DNA of 64,000 nt from Trileptium ribeirensis (lineage: Eukaryota > Nematoda > Enoplea > Enoplida > Thoracostomopsidae): positions 62,001 to 126,000 of the forward strand of contig JASANE010016368.1 of NCBI GenBank assembly GCA_030248225.1, read 5' to 3'. Within the stretch, counting starts at the first letter, position 1; each line of letters begins with the position of its first letter. A program made the position numbers and the translations under genes. Positions 47,137 through 60,135 of the stretch are shown here, piece after piece. Under the pieces are notes generated by a model. It was given only the letters and a program-made list of their open reading frames with translations, had not been told where the DNA came from and made no database searches.

Positions 47137-48604
47137 TTCCAAGGGGTTAAGTTTTTAAAAACATTTGTGGGATTCACTGTCAGTTAGCCTCAAATTTTTT
47201 CCAACTGTTCTGCCTCGGTCGAACATATAAAGTTTTCAATACATTCTTGCAGGTTGAAATGATTCTGGCCTTGCAGTTAATACAAATCGCCGAATTTTTT
47301 TGTTTAATCAGAATTGTTTTGTTTAATTGTTTTGTTTTGTTTAATTTTCTAAGGCTATTGTAGCTCTACTCTCACTCGACAGTGTAGGATAGGCTTTCCT
47401 TACTAGGCGTTCAATATCCTTACTTTGTCACCTCTCCCTCAATTGTGCACCATAATTATAGGTGACATATTTCAGTACCAAAATTTCAACTAAACAATTT
47501 TTCATTAAATCGATAATTTTTCTCTGTTTCACCAAAGATGCATTACCATTTCTGAGCAACTTCGCTCTGCAAAAAGGCTGGAGCCATATCATCCTTAGAC
47601 AACTGGTTCGCAAAGGAATGCGTTCGACAACTCATATCTATTCCTCAAAATCATCTCCGAAGTTTCCGTAATAAAGAGGGATATCTTTAGCTTCAAAAAT
47701 ATTACATTGTCTTTTGCATGCACCTGAAATTCGATTTAGGACAAAATTCATTGTCTTTTCTGTCTATTCGCATGAAAAAAAAATATTGAAACACTTCGAG
47801 TTATCTACAAATCTTCTTTAACACTAATTCACCAATATTATTTCCAATCAGAGACCATAACCAACTGGAATTTATCTTAGTTAGTAATTCCCATCCCGTT
47901 CGAAAGCCCATGCTTGCGGCACCAAAATGTAACCTACGTGGTCTCACGGGTGTTTAGTCCCACCGTAGATTACACACAATCTAATTGCACGTTACTACAC
48001 GATACTCCAATGCGAGCACCAAGGACTATTTATTTTATGAGCTTATTCCTAAGGCCTTCTTAATATGTCACCACTTATAATGCAGACTTTTTATTTCTAC
48101 ACTACAACAAATTACAAACTTTACGGAAATTAAACAAGTAAACAGCTAAACCGTACTCATCTTGACTGCGCATCTTCTGAGGCCGACAGAGGTCCTGATA
48201 TAACTGCGCAACCGCTTACATACCCGAGCTATAAGTCTACTCCCAATTCTCTCCAGATGATTTCTCTAAGTGTTCCAAATTACGTATAAAGTTTTCCAAG
48301 TTTCACTCTGGTTCCACTACCGTAAAATTCCCTCGTAAACCTAAGTGAATTTTAGTCGTTAGAGAATAAGTTTTTATGAATTTCCTCGAATTCTGAAGTA
48401 TAAACAATTTTTAAGTTTTTATTCGAAAATCCAGCAGATACACATACACATATCCGTTAATGTAGGCCAAATGCTTAAGGCACCCAACCCTTACACTAAA
48501 ATCCGATATATTTCCAACCTATGGCCTAGACTCACATAAAACGCTCTTGTTTCTGTTACTCCTGTAAAACTCTTTCAAAATTAGCTAGGTTGCATAATCC
48601 CACA

Positions 48605-51408
48605 TCTTGTATATATAGATACACGTCCAATACACATATCTTTGCAACACATTTACAATCAACACCCATAGTGCGTAGTAAACACTAAATATATGGCATA
48701 AATAGTAAACAACAAATATTTATACAGCAACCGATGATGCAGGTACCTTTAGTAAATTGCAACTATAGCTGCAGGTGGGTTGAGGTTCAAGTAAAGGCCC
48801 TTTAGGGTATGGAGTAGATAGGTACACACCATTACATAATGACCAGTTTACGAAAAGTTGGGCGTAAGCTGACAAAGGCTTATTTTACAGAATGAATCGG
48901 CTATACGTTTTTTCTAGCAGACATACCTAGCTCCGCGAACATTCCGACAAGTCTGGACTTATTATATAGAACAGACTATAATATCCTGGTAAACTACTCT
49001 ATATGCTATTAATGGTTTTTTATTATATAATTGTATAAATTAAATTTTAACAATCGCCCAGGTGGTAAAATTCAGATTTTGGCAGCATGTTTTAGCTAGA
49101 GTAACTGTAGACTCTGCCAGACAAAATTCATAGTTAGCTCAGACTTACAAGCAAAACCACAGTTACCTAAGACACTTAGAGTTGCCCTGAGTGACTAAAA
49201 CTCTATATAAGGAAAAGAACACGGTGGCCGCGTCATAACCATACATGCTCGTAAGGGAGTAAAGCGCGATGCATACTCATGCATGATGGCGCGTTTACAG
49301 CTGAGTAATAAAGTATATAGTATTCCCTCGAACGTGATAAGCATTTCATATGACCAGTCGGCACAAGCAGACAGTTCATTAATATGCACAAATGGTAACT
49401 GCTATTGGATCATTCGTATCGAGCACTGCTGAGGCATTATGCTACAAGATCAATTACAAGGTCAGTGCGTCCAGTGTTAATAAATCATTCTGTTAAAACA
49501 CCGTCCTGTTAATGTATATGGAAAAAAATTTCAACTGTGCGCAGTTGAAAAGTACTTGATGCCACGTTGTGACTGTAAGGATGACTAGTGGACTCCCTAA
49601 TGTAAATATTTCAAAAATACTCTTAAAAGTAGTTGTCCAATCAGTAAAATTTACTTGATATTGTCGAAATCAGTTAAGCTTTAACTTCCCTATTTCATAA
49701 TAAAAAAACACAAAAGCAAAAATACTATGATTATTCTGCCTTCACGTACAATGAAAACAGGAGTCGATAACATAGCGTTGGTCACCACTATTCCTTAGTG
49801 GAAAAAGTATTGGGATTTCAACCCGTGAAGATGTAATTCAATAGTACGCTTTTAAAATAATAATATAAAGAATAATGAAAATAATAATAATAAAATAATA
49901 ATAAAAAGTATAATCAATATTTTCACCTTTTGAAAGTATACATCGACGGTAGATAACAGCGAAAGTCATTTTTTGTTTGTAAATAACAGAATATTTTGTG
50001 GACGAAATTTTATAGCATTTCAATTAAAAAGGCTGTGTTCGTCAACAATAACTGATAGATTGTAGGGCCGTATCGCTTGTCATAATTGCAATAAATTTGC
50101 ATAATAAAGCGGATCCTGATTAAAAAATAATAAATGTCATATAACTGCCTACTTCTGGGCTAGATAAGAAAAAATCGTATTTCTACTTGTTCCATAATGT
50201 AATTGAATTACATATCGGGTTTTATAAAATTTTATGGTTAATGGGTTCATCTTAACCTTATAACAACCGAACTAATTCTTGCATGGATCAACTAACTTTA
50301 GCACAATGTTTGACTAACACTAATCGACGTCAGTATTCTAGCCCGGATTGCATGATATCATGATTGCATGAAGCGTAGCCAAGCCATTTCGCTATTTATA
50401 GCAGCTGTTGATCGACTCCTTAAGAACCCTCGCAAAACGGAAGACTAACACACGTGCAAACGTATATTATGCGTCAAACTGAGTTAATACAGCACCGCAT
50501 AACCTGCTGTTGCATTTATTCGGCGCCACTCGCTTTATTAACAGGTTAAGTTTAACCGTGCTTTATGAACATGAGTATGAGAATATTTTTAGTGGGTTGT
50601 CCAGTAACTCACCGGTGTTTTTTATAAAACTATAAGTCTCATTTCCTTATTTACTGCATACTAGTAATTAACGAAGTTCTACCTGTTACAAAATTCGGAT
50701 TGACATTTATATCGGTAGCGTTGTTGTTATGTTCGTCAAAACCTTCGAATCCTGAGCTATTCATAGTCAGAACGTAACGTTGGATCATACAATGCTGAAT
50801 GCAATTGGTTAAATATTTTTAACCATGTCTGCTCACGGAGGATAAATTCGTCATGGCATATATCAGTAGATGAATATTCTTAAGCGCATCCATCTAACCT
50901 AAAAATTGAAATATGTGGCAAAGCATATGCATTTTTGAGGGATCGGTTTTGCAATTATGTTTTGCATCTGGATATCTACGGTATCCTAGCAGCAATATGA
51001 ACTACTGTAGTTTACTACTAAATAATTTTTAACTTTAGAATAATTAAAAACAATATTTCTCCATGGTTTGTAATGTACTAATTTTGCGTACAAGAGATGT
51101 GTGCAGAGCTATCTTAGCAAACGCGGGCCCGGGCAAACTTGCTGGTGCGAGATCCAATTTTCCCCGACATTAAATACTATTTAGCAACGACTTTTGAAAT
51201 CTGCACAAACTGTAGTCTAGAATGTTTGGAAGCTAGCTCGCGGCTTTTTGAGGCGTCTGTAGTCCTGCATCAATAGCACCGTTAAGACCGGCCATGCTAT
51301 ATCAGATAGTCCAAAGCAAAAAACATAAACACATTTCTCAGTACACAATGAAAAGTAGACGCAGAACATTTACTTTTGTCAAATGTTGATCTTCCTTGCT
51401 TTTCGAGC
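48605..51408. other. non-coding DNA, near-identical mirror of 33.0-35.8 kb
   Basis: No gene recognised. Identity to the left arm is very high across most of this stretch. Confidence 0.5.
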
Positions 51409-52200
51409 TCAAAAGTCCCGAATTATATCATTGTGTAAAATGTTCTTTGACATCTCTACTTCAATGCTAAGGATAGCAAAGTCCTGTAGTCGATCCTGAT
51501 GGATCGTAGATCTTAGGTAATTCTTGATAATAGGCAACTTTGAGAAGGATCGCTAGAGCCGTTGCCACAGACACGGTAATTTGAGCAAAATTTGTAAAAC
51601 GATGAATAAGTTTGCAAAGACGTTAGCACGATCACGACGGTGGATAAAACTCTAAAATTGAGCTGGTCCATGCAATGTCATCAGTTATCAGAAGTTTGAT
51701 GTTATCGATAGGTAGCCACTGAAAAGCGGCGGACGTTCTCATCGCGAGCAAACTCAATGTCACACAATTGTACAGGTCCATTTTCAACAACCAGATTTCG
51801 TAGTTTCTGGTCGAATTTATTTGGCCAACGTGCTGGGTCGCTGAGCTCGGGGAGTTTTTGGGGAGCTGGTTCTTCAGCTGTTGTTGATTCCACATTATCA
51901 TCATCTGAACCCACACCAGCGATACCGACACTGTCATCAACGCCAGTGTTTTCACTCTCGACCACAGGCGATTGCATTTCAGCACTGACTGCGAGACTAG
52001 GCTGCTTGTCGCTCTCTGAACCTGATAACGAAGCTCCAGCGGTTACTGAGTCATCGCGTGGGCCAGCCGTAGACGTGGGCAGCTGAGCAAAGAGAAGTAC
52101 ATATCCACTAAGCAGTTTTGTCGATACCTCTTCTTCCGCCCTCCTTTTTTGTTTCGACCAGACACTCTCATAGTTTCATCAAGTCGCGCTTTTTAGACAT
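51409..52200 (-). pseudogene. hAT (ZMYM1/TTF-type) transposase remnant, right copy
   Basis: Mirror of 32,236-33,024. It has the same fused N- and C-terminal pieces and missing core. Extra lesions here include two added A residues in the AAAAAA run near 52,147, which frameshift the start, and an added base in the SVATA region. The start region MSKKRDLMKL is closer to the usual hAT start than the left copy. Confidence 0.8.
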
Positions 52201-53696
52201 GTTGATACAATATAGTTCAGTAGTCAAACGTTATTGTGAGAATATTAGAAAGCACTAAATGATGTTAGGTCGGTCTGAAAAAGCAACTAAAAGTCAACTT
52301 TAACATCACATATAATTCCGTCCCGTCTGCTATACAGGATAAAACAAGGCAGCATTAAGTTCACGTTCTCGGAAAATGATGGAGCACGTTCGCTACTCGC
52401 TATGACACTATGCATATAAGCATCCTGCGTCCGTATAAATTTACTTATGTGCAAGAAAAAATATTTTCATGAATAATTTTATTCAACGCCGGCCCCCTGG
52501 GGATACAGGGCGTTGTGCGGTCCGCCCTTTAGCCCTCCCCCCAAAAGGCCGGCTATGGATATGTCGCAAATAGCTTGACTCAGCACACATTAATATAAAG
52601 CTTTTACACATGCGCCAGCATTTAAAGTACAATCAAGAAAAACACCACTATTCATCCCGTATTCATGTCAGGTTGAGTCAATAGTATAACCCAACATCAA
52701 TCGTATTTCTACCTCAGAAGAATACAATGGCTAAATTCTAAGGTTATCATTGGGCGCCATATTTTGAAATTTCGTGGAACTTGGTAAAAATATATGAAGT
52801 GAACGTTTAAATTTGACCAAATTCGGAATGCCCAGATTACCACAAAATGCAAGACTGCATACCACAAAAATGTCTTTTGAAGGATGTAATAGCGCATGAC
52901 AACTAACACAGATAAACATTAGAGTGAGCGGAAGTGTCATACTCTTGCTCGTTAACACTATCAGACATACTATGCAAACCATACAATATAGTTGCATAAG
53001 TACTTTGATATCTTCTCGTGTGGGTGATGTGTCGTACGATATTGTTTGGATATTAATCAGAACAGCATCATATATCGCACATTGTTCATATGAAGAATGA
53101 TAGTATAATGATGAAATATATTACATTAGCAATAGTATTACCCATTGTGATCTTCATACTACTCTTGATTTATTGCTCTTTATAGCAATAATTCATGCAT
53201 ATATGGTCAATATTTATAGTTAGCAACGTATGACCATGACGAATGTACAACTAGTGTAGAGCATTTTATATTATTGAGATATATTGTTCATTGTGGCGTA
53301 AATGATTTTATCAGATTACTGGATGTTCCGTAGTGACCCACGCGATATCATAAAGTTTAGTTTTGTTATATAGGCAATATGAAGAGTCATGACCGATTGA
53401 AAGGATGTCAGGTATGGCTTCAGTTACCGCTCTGGGCCTCGTGGAGTCCGAAAAGTTGGGGGAACGGACACCGGCACTGCCCCAAGGTTCACAGATGGTA
53501 TTTTCATTTACATTTCATTTTATTTTTGTTATATAGCAGGCCGGTGTATGGTATAAATTAATAATTCCATAAAGTGATCAAATATTCCGAGTTAAGAAGT
53601 ACTACGAACATTTGGTTCAGATCGGCACACCTACTGAGAAAGAAAAACTATAAAAGAGTATTATCTGCGGTGATGTTGTGCCAAAATAGAGTTTTG
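52201..53696. other. non-coding mirror of 30.74-32.24 kb
   Basis: Includes the GC hairpin mirror at about 52,488-52,556. No gene recognised. Confidence 0.5.
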
Positions 53697-54384
53697 AGCC
53701 AAAGTTACTTCGTACGAAGTATATAGGTGTGTAATCGCTACTTGTAACATAACGGCTACTGCAGAAATACACTCACTGTGGAAATTTTACATAAAGCACT
53801 CCCCTCTATACCAAGATACAAACTTCACTGGAACAGCCAAAAGTGATATATCAAGATATAGCATATATTTACTGCTACCAAAAGATCTAAATTGCTCATT
53901 CTGTTAACGCGTTATGGACGCTATAGTATAGTAATATTTTGGCTGATATTTGTCTGAAAGGGGGTGACTTTTGACCAGTGCTTGATAACTGGCTGTGATA
54001 CACAAAAGCCTACTGTAAATGGAGATCATTACTCGCAGAAATAAAATTACATTTCTGCCATTACTTTCCCACGTTAAAGGTGTTTTAATATAATCTCCCC
54101 AAATTTATCTGGTAAAGATAAGAAAACTGGCTATGTAATTAATTTAGATATTTCTGAATTATAAGAAACTAGGAAATCCTAAACATAGATTTTGTATATA
54201 GTATTATTATAGTGCAGCGTAAATTGTGTAACTGCTTCAATTATGAGTGATGGCTAGAACGTCAGTATGATTATGCTAGACAGATTATGTTAACATTCTA
54301 CCGGAAGGGGGACATTTGTTATTTCAAAAGTAGGAACATAAGGTATAAATCCAATAAATCACAAGATTTGCAGTGTTATTTAAA
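53697..54384. other. right-arm-specific insert, unique part
   Basis: About 690 bases with no counterpart in the left arm. It begins exactly where homology breaks at AAATAGAGTTTT. It contains the dispersed repeat related to 10,330-10,510 (here about 54,165-54,330). No ORF of interest. Confidence 0.8.
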
Positions 54385-54680
54385 TCAACGATATAGCCGA
54401 TGCAGTAAAGTGTTGCATGTACTTGTCACTGTGAATGACCTTAAATATCTCCTAGAAAAAGTGGTGATGTCTAAGCGAATAAAATTATTTAAATGAACGA
54501 TATAGTCGATGCAGTAAAGTGTTGCATGTACTCGTCACTGTGAATGACCTTAAATATCTCCTAGAAAAAGTGGTGATGTCTAAGCGAATAAAATTATTTA
54601 AATGAACGATATAGTCGATGCAGTAAAGTGTTGCATGTACTCGTCACTGTGAATGACCTTAAATATTTCCTAGAAAACGT

Positions 54681-54941
54681 GGCGGCGTGGCCGAGTGGTT
54701 AGAGCGCCTGCTTCATAATTGTGAAGTCGGGAATTCGAATCCAGTGGTCGCGCTAATCTCCTTGGGCAAGGGACTCAGCCACAATTGCTTCGCAGTACCT
54801 ATGGGGTAAACAGGTACTAGACTTTGGTCTAGGCGGATAAGATGATGGGTGGTGTAATGGGCAATCATCACGGCCAGCCTCCACACAATGCTTCGGCATA
54901 ACAACCCGGATTGTCACCTAGTGCCAATTGCATCTTTATCC
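54681..54941 (+). mobile_element. tRNA-headed SINE, right copy 1 (261 bp)
   Basis: Same family and length as the left-arm SINEs. The A box TGGCCGAGTGG at 54,688 is intact. The B box is changed to AATTCGAATCC, which probably weakens Pol III binding. It is followed by T6 and A4. It shares several diagnostic differences with right copy 2 that the left copies lack. Confidence 0.85.
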
Positions 54942-55172
54942 TTTTTTAAAAGTGGTGATGTCTAAACGAATAAAATTATTTAAATGAACGATATAGTCGA
55001 TGCAGTAAAGTGTTGCATGTACTCGTCACTGTGAATGACCTTAAATATTTCCTACAAAAAGTGGTGATGTCTAAACGAATAAAATTATTTAAATGAACGA
55101 TATAGTCGATGCAGTAAAGTGTTGCATGTACTCGTCACTGTGAATGACCTTAAATATTTCCTAGAAAAAAGT

Positions 55173-55433
55173 GGCGGCGTGGCCGAGTGGTTAGAGCACC
55201 TGCTTCATAATTGTGAAGTCGGGAATTCGAATCCAGTGGTCGCGCTAATCTCCTTGGGCAAGGGACTCAGCCACAATTGCTTCGCAGTACCTATGGGTTA
55301 AACAGGTACTAGACTTTGGTCTAGGCGGATAAGATGATGGGTGGTGTAATGGGCAATCATCACGGCCAGCCTCCACACAATGCTTCGGCATAACAACCCG
55401 GATTGTCACCTAGTGCCAATTGCATCTTTATCC
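55173..55433 (+). mobile_element. tRNA-headed SINE, right copy 2 (261 bp)
   Basis: Near-identical to right copy 1, including the mutated B box, and placed at the same phase of the 109-base repeat. The pair arose by tandem amplification in this arm rather than by two retropositions. Confidence 0.85.
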
Positions 55434-55573
55434 TTTTTTTAAAAGTGGTGATGTCTTAACGAATAAAATTATTTAAATGAACGATATAGTCGATGCAGTA
55501 AAGTGTTGCATGTACTCGTCACTGTGAATGACCTTAAATATTTCCTAGAAAAAGTGGTGATGTCTTAACGAAT

Positions 55574-56933
55574 AAAATACTTGTAAATATAAATTACAAC
55601 CGTGTTATGGAACATTTTGAGAAGCAGATGCACACACGGAAACATCCGAACTGATTGTTTAAGAATGATTTCTGACAGCAGATATTTTTAATTGTGGGCA
55701 ACAAAAGCTCCACATTAAAAAAGTCTTAACAGAAAGCATAGCGTTTACACATTCATTGACATGCAATATGTGCCGACCACTATATCACAAACAGAGTGGT
55801 TGCCTTTTTTGCCGTTGCCGTTGCTTCTAATATTTGCTTAAGAAAATAGTTAAAAACGCCACGTAACACACATGAGTGAGTGTCCAACACGGTGTTGACA
55901 GAAAATTTGAAACCAATATCCACACTACTAAAATATACTTAACGTACATAACAATAGCATTTTCTTTTAAAATATGTATTTAAAATATAATAAAAAAATT
56001 AAAATTATTATGCAGTTACAAAATTAAGCTGTCACTATGAAACAAATTAGTCGCAAAAAAGAGCAGCCGTGAACAAACATGGTTTTACCTATGGAATTTT
56101 TATCTGAGTCGATCTGATTACATCAGTTTGGTGTACCAACAGATCCAAAAGTCAACGATGCACATCCGTAGCATATGTAACACTTTTTCAATGTAACAAA
56201 CAGTTTCCGCACACCAATTTGAGAAATAAACAACAACATATTTCTTTTCTAGGCGCTTACACCAAAATTGTTCTTTTGTCAAAAGCACGAATTGTTTTGC
56301 GCAGAAATTCGCGTTTTTGCATTTTTGCATTGGTACTCGCATTGTTATGACCGCGAACATGGGCTATGTGATGTACGAATTGAACTTACGTTCCGCGCAT
56401 TTGCCCACTTCGCGCGTTTGTCCACGTTCATCAAATGACATTTTGAATAAGGCAGCTATGTTCGCGATCTACATATGTATTATAGCATGCGAGATAAACG
56501 CGATTGGTAATCATGTTTTATATTGTATGCTGTCAGCCAAATGTGATGCTAAATCGCAAAATAGTGACCACTTATAGCGCCTACGTCTTGCTGCATCGCA
56601 AATCCAGTACGCGTGCATTAAAGAAAATTATGATTTCTTTGCGTCCATCGCTTTTACGATCATGAACCGACTTGACGAGAGGGCAACCCAGGTGTACGCC
56701 CTAAAGTTGACTCACGCAATAGTAATCTTATACACAATTATTAACGGGAAAGCAGATTTAGACTTCTAAAAATTTTTGATCTAAATACACAGAGTTCAAG
56801 GTCAAATATGATTAAAACTTTATCGACAGTATGCTAGATTGAAGAGCTGGAAATGTTTTTTTACATAAAATAGTAAAAATCTGGGAAAGATTATCAGAAA
56901 ATGTTGTAACTGCTGAAAATCTAGTACTTTTCA
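55574..56933. other. non-coding mirror of 28.2-29.57 kb
   Basis: No gene supported. Diverged from the left arm by substitutions and small indels. Confidence 0.5.
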
Positions 56934-58610
56934 AGCAAATTTTGTCGTCAATAAATCTGTGTAATTTGGTATTTGTTAGAAAGTCAAAAGGCCGAACACT
57001 GCCATTTTTATAGCCTCTCCAAGTACACGTGCTCTGAATTTTTAGTTGACGTATTTTTTCTAATTATCTTTAATGAGATGCTGGAGCAAATTTTGTCGTC
57101 AATAAATCTGTGTAATTAGGTATTTGTTAGAAAGTCAAAAAGCCGAACACTGCCATTTTTATAGCCTCTCCAAGTACACGTGCTCTGAATTTTTAGGTGA
57201 CGTATTTTTTCTAAATATCTTTAATGAGATGCTGGAGCAAATTTTGTCGTCAATAAATCTGTGTAATTAGGAATTTGTTAGAAAGTCAAAAAGCCGAACA
57301 CTGCCATTTTTATAGCCTCTCCAAGTTCACGTGCTCTGAATTTTTAGGTGACGTATTTTTCTAATTATCTTTAATGAGATGCTGGAGCAAATTTTGTCGT
57401 CAATAACTCTGTGTAATTAGGTATTTGTTAGAAAGTCAAAAAGCCGAACACTGCCATTTTTATAGCCTCTCCAAGTACACGTGCTCTGAATTTTTAGGTG
57501 ACGTGTTTTTTCTAATTATCTTTAATGAGATGCTGAAGCAAATTTTGTCGTCAATAAATCTGTGTAATTAGGTATTTGTTAGAAAGTCAAAAAACCGAAC
57601 ACTGCCATTTTTATAGCCTCTCCAAGTACACGTGCTCTGAATTTTTAGGTGACGTATTTTTTATAATTATCTTTAATGAGATGCTGGAGCAAATTTTTGT
57701 TGTTAATAAATCTGAGTAATTAGGTATTTGTTAGAAAGTCAAAAATCCGAACACTGCCATTTTTATAGCCTCTCCAAGTACACGTGCTCTGAATTTTTAG
57801 GTGACGTATTTTTTCTAATTATCTTTAATGAGATGCTGGAGCAAATTTTGTCGTCAATAAATCCGTTAAATCAGGTATTTGTCAGAAAGTCAAAAAGCCG
57901 AACACTGCCATTTTATAGCCTCTCCAAGTACACGTGCGCTGAATTTTTAGTTGACGTATTTTTTCTAATGGGTTTCTTTAGTGAGCATGCTGTAGCAAAT
58001 TTCGTCGTCAATAAATCTGTGTAATTAGGTATTTGTTAGAAAGTCAAAAAGCCGAACACTGCCATTTTTAGCCTCTCCAAGTACACGTGCTCTGAATTTT
58101 TAGGTGACGTATTTTTTCTAATTATCTTTAATGAGATGCTGGAGCAAATTTTGTCGTCAATAAATCTGAGTAATTAGGTATTTGTTAGAAAGTCAAAAAG
58201 CCGAACACTGCCATTTTTATAGCCTCTCCAAGTACACGTGCTCTGAATTTTTAGGTGACGTATTTTTTATAATTATCTTTAATGAGATGCTGGAGCAAAT
58301 TCTTGTCGTCCATAAATCTAAGTAAATTAGCTATTTGTTGAGAAAGTCAAAAAGTCGAATACTGCGATTTTAATAGCCTTTTCAAGTACATGTGTGTTAA
58401 ATTGATTTAGTTGACGTATTTTTTTTAATTATCCTTATTGAGATCCTGGATAGCAATTTCGTCGTCAATAAATCTGTGGAATTAGGAATTTGTTAGAAAG
58501 TCAAAAAGCCGAATACTGCCATTTTTATAACCTCTCCAAGTACATGTGCTCTGAAATTCCAGGCTGGCGTATTTTCTTCAAATTATCTTTAATGAGATGC
58601 TGGAGCAAAT
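56934..58610. repeat. 151-base satellite array, right copy (about 11 units)
   Basis: Reverse-orientation mirror of 26,519-28,197. The same E-box and TATAAAAATGG-bearing unit is present, but the positions of degenerate units differ from the left array, so the arrays have been reshuffled independently. Confidence 0.92.
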
Positions 58611-58993
58611 ATGGCTATAATATATGTTATTAGATATATCTCTGAATAACCCAGCCTAGGTGCCATTTATCAGTGCCTACTATGTAATTTGTTATTTTAA
58701 TTATATATTACTATTTACCATTTATGATAACAATTCAACGTATCGGTAGCGAAATTAATAGTTTTGTTTAAAAGTTTTCGCATTATTTTAAACCATATGC
58801 GTAACTCAATAAATCTAATATATACTAAACATATAATAACTGTTTATATTCATTAATCCATATTGTGGGAACACTCAAATCCCAGCCCTTATATGGAATG
58901 GATCGATTACATTATATAAAATATTTGTATATCAGGTTGCATCGGATCCAAAACCGTAATTAATATTTGCAAATATCCTGTTTTTATTAAACG

Positions 58994-59624
58994 ATGACCA
59001 TAAATAAAATAAGAATTCTTCGTGTGACAGTTTTCGTTGCATGTGTAATACTGTTTCTTGTACAGAGTATCAGCGTGACTGTCGATTACTACCATCAGCC
59101 AACAACAACAACATTCCAAGCTGTACACGCAAATATCTCAAGATTTGCTTTCGATGTTAATTGGTCGCGAGGCAAGAATAGTGTTTGGGAATTTAATCTG
59201 ATCATAGCCCTGGCCTTCTTGCACCAACAAGGATACTGGTAATCGTTAGGATTTGGCATTGATACTTAGCTATAGACTTACAAAGAGCTACTTCATACAA
59301 GAAGCAAATAATGTTGGAATTAATTTGCCCTCAGACAATAAAGGATATGTAAATGCCGTAGAAGAATATTTCAAGATCCGATCTAATTTTACAGTATTTC
59401 ACAAAGATTTGTACCATGGGAAATTACCAGATTCGCAATACAGGAAACCTCCATCATTGATCGGAGGCAGTCTTTGTAGCCGAAAGGATCTGGCATGCTT
59501 CCGCGCAGTAAATATTGAAACTGCTGCCAACAATGTTAACGACACATTTTCGTCGAGATACCGACAGAAAGGAGCTAAAGTATTGTTGAGAGGTGAAATA
59601 ACCGAAATTGTCTTTATGATTGAG
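58994..59624 (+). pseudogene. DEG/ENaC first exon, right copy, frameshifted
   Basis: Mirror of 26,147-25,524. The start, TM1 and first 49 residues match the intact copy. One extra A after the NIS sequon (CTCAAGATTT against CTCAGATTT) then shifts the frame, and a stop falls at about 59,240. Several further small indels follow before the original frame returns near 59,285 and runs to the donor ATTGAG|GTAAAA at 59,625. The exon is 631 bases instead of 624. The splice donor and later half are preserved almost unchanged. It is either a decaying duplicate or a region of poor consensus sequence. Confidence 0.8.
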
Positions 59625-59756
59625 GTAAAACAAGGTTTACAAATATTTTGATTTTATTTATTTGCAGCAAAAGCCGCATTTTTATGTAGTAAGAAATTGA
59701 TACAATTGTTATTTTACGCGTGTAAAGTTTTTATTGCAAAGCCAAAGAATATAAAT

Positions 59757-60135
59757 ATAAATGACTACGCAATATATCTCTTCGGAGGAGGTAGCGAGGC
59801 GTCATTGCGTGACATAGATGAACGTAAATACAAATGAAGTGATACAGGATATCCTTCCAGGAAAGCGAGGCGCCATTGCATAAAATATTTGAAAGTAAAG
59901 GATAAGTGACTAGGCAGGATAGTTTACTTCTGTAGAGGAAATGCGAGGCGTCATTGCACGACATATTTGAACGTAAATATAAATAACTACACAGGATATC
60001 TTTTCAGGAAAGCGAGGCGCCACTGCACGAAATATTTGAACGTAAATATACGTAACTGCGCAGGGTATCTCTTCGGGGGGGGGACGAGGCGCCATTGCAT
60101 GACATATTTGAACATAAACATAAATATAAGTGATG
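59757..60135. repeat. minisatellite, about 60-75-base unit, right copy
   Basis: Mirror of 25,019-25,392, with a G homopolymer matching the left C run. Confidence 0.75.

Larger units (their letters stand above)
45022..48604 (-). mobile_element. Ty3/Gypsy-like LTR retrotransposon without pol, right copy
   Basis: Mirror of 35,823-39,413. On the minus strand it has a 5' LTR at 48,604-47,928, a primer-binding site starting TGGTGCCGC at 47,924, broken gag (about 47,751-47,220), ORFs at 47,136-46,726 and 46,716-46,267, and a doubled 3' LTR end (45,601-45,022). Gag stops differ from those on the left. The R/U5 end of this 5' LTR resembles the 3' LTR copies much more than it resembles the left arm's 5' LTR. 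The 45.6-46.0 kb part differs from its mirror by roughly one base in eight by eye, far more than neighbouring arm DNA. Confidence 0.75.
54385..55573 (+). repeat. 109-base tandem repeat interrupted by two SINEs
   Basis: GTGGTGATGT starts units at 54,461, 54,570, 54,952, 55,061, 55,445 and 55,554, with a 109-base period. Units include GATGCAGTAAAGTGTTGCAT and CACTGTGAATGACC. Each SINE follows a unit's final GT, at the same phase, giving a higher-order unit of about 491 bases (two 109-base units plus SINE plus a T/A tail). The left arm has a different repeat at this locus. Confidence 0.95.

Noticed and set aside
54681..54755. A functional tRNA gene at the SINE head
   Set aside because: A and B boxes are recognisable, but the acceptor stem does not pair, the anticodon loop is irregular and a 190-base repeat body follows, so it is a SINE.
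57728..58024. A 98-codon plus-strand ORF
   Set aside because: It is a translation of the 151-base satellite and contains the repeated peptide expected from tandem units.
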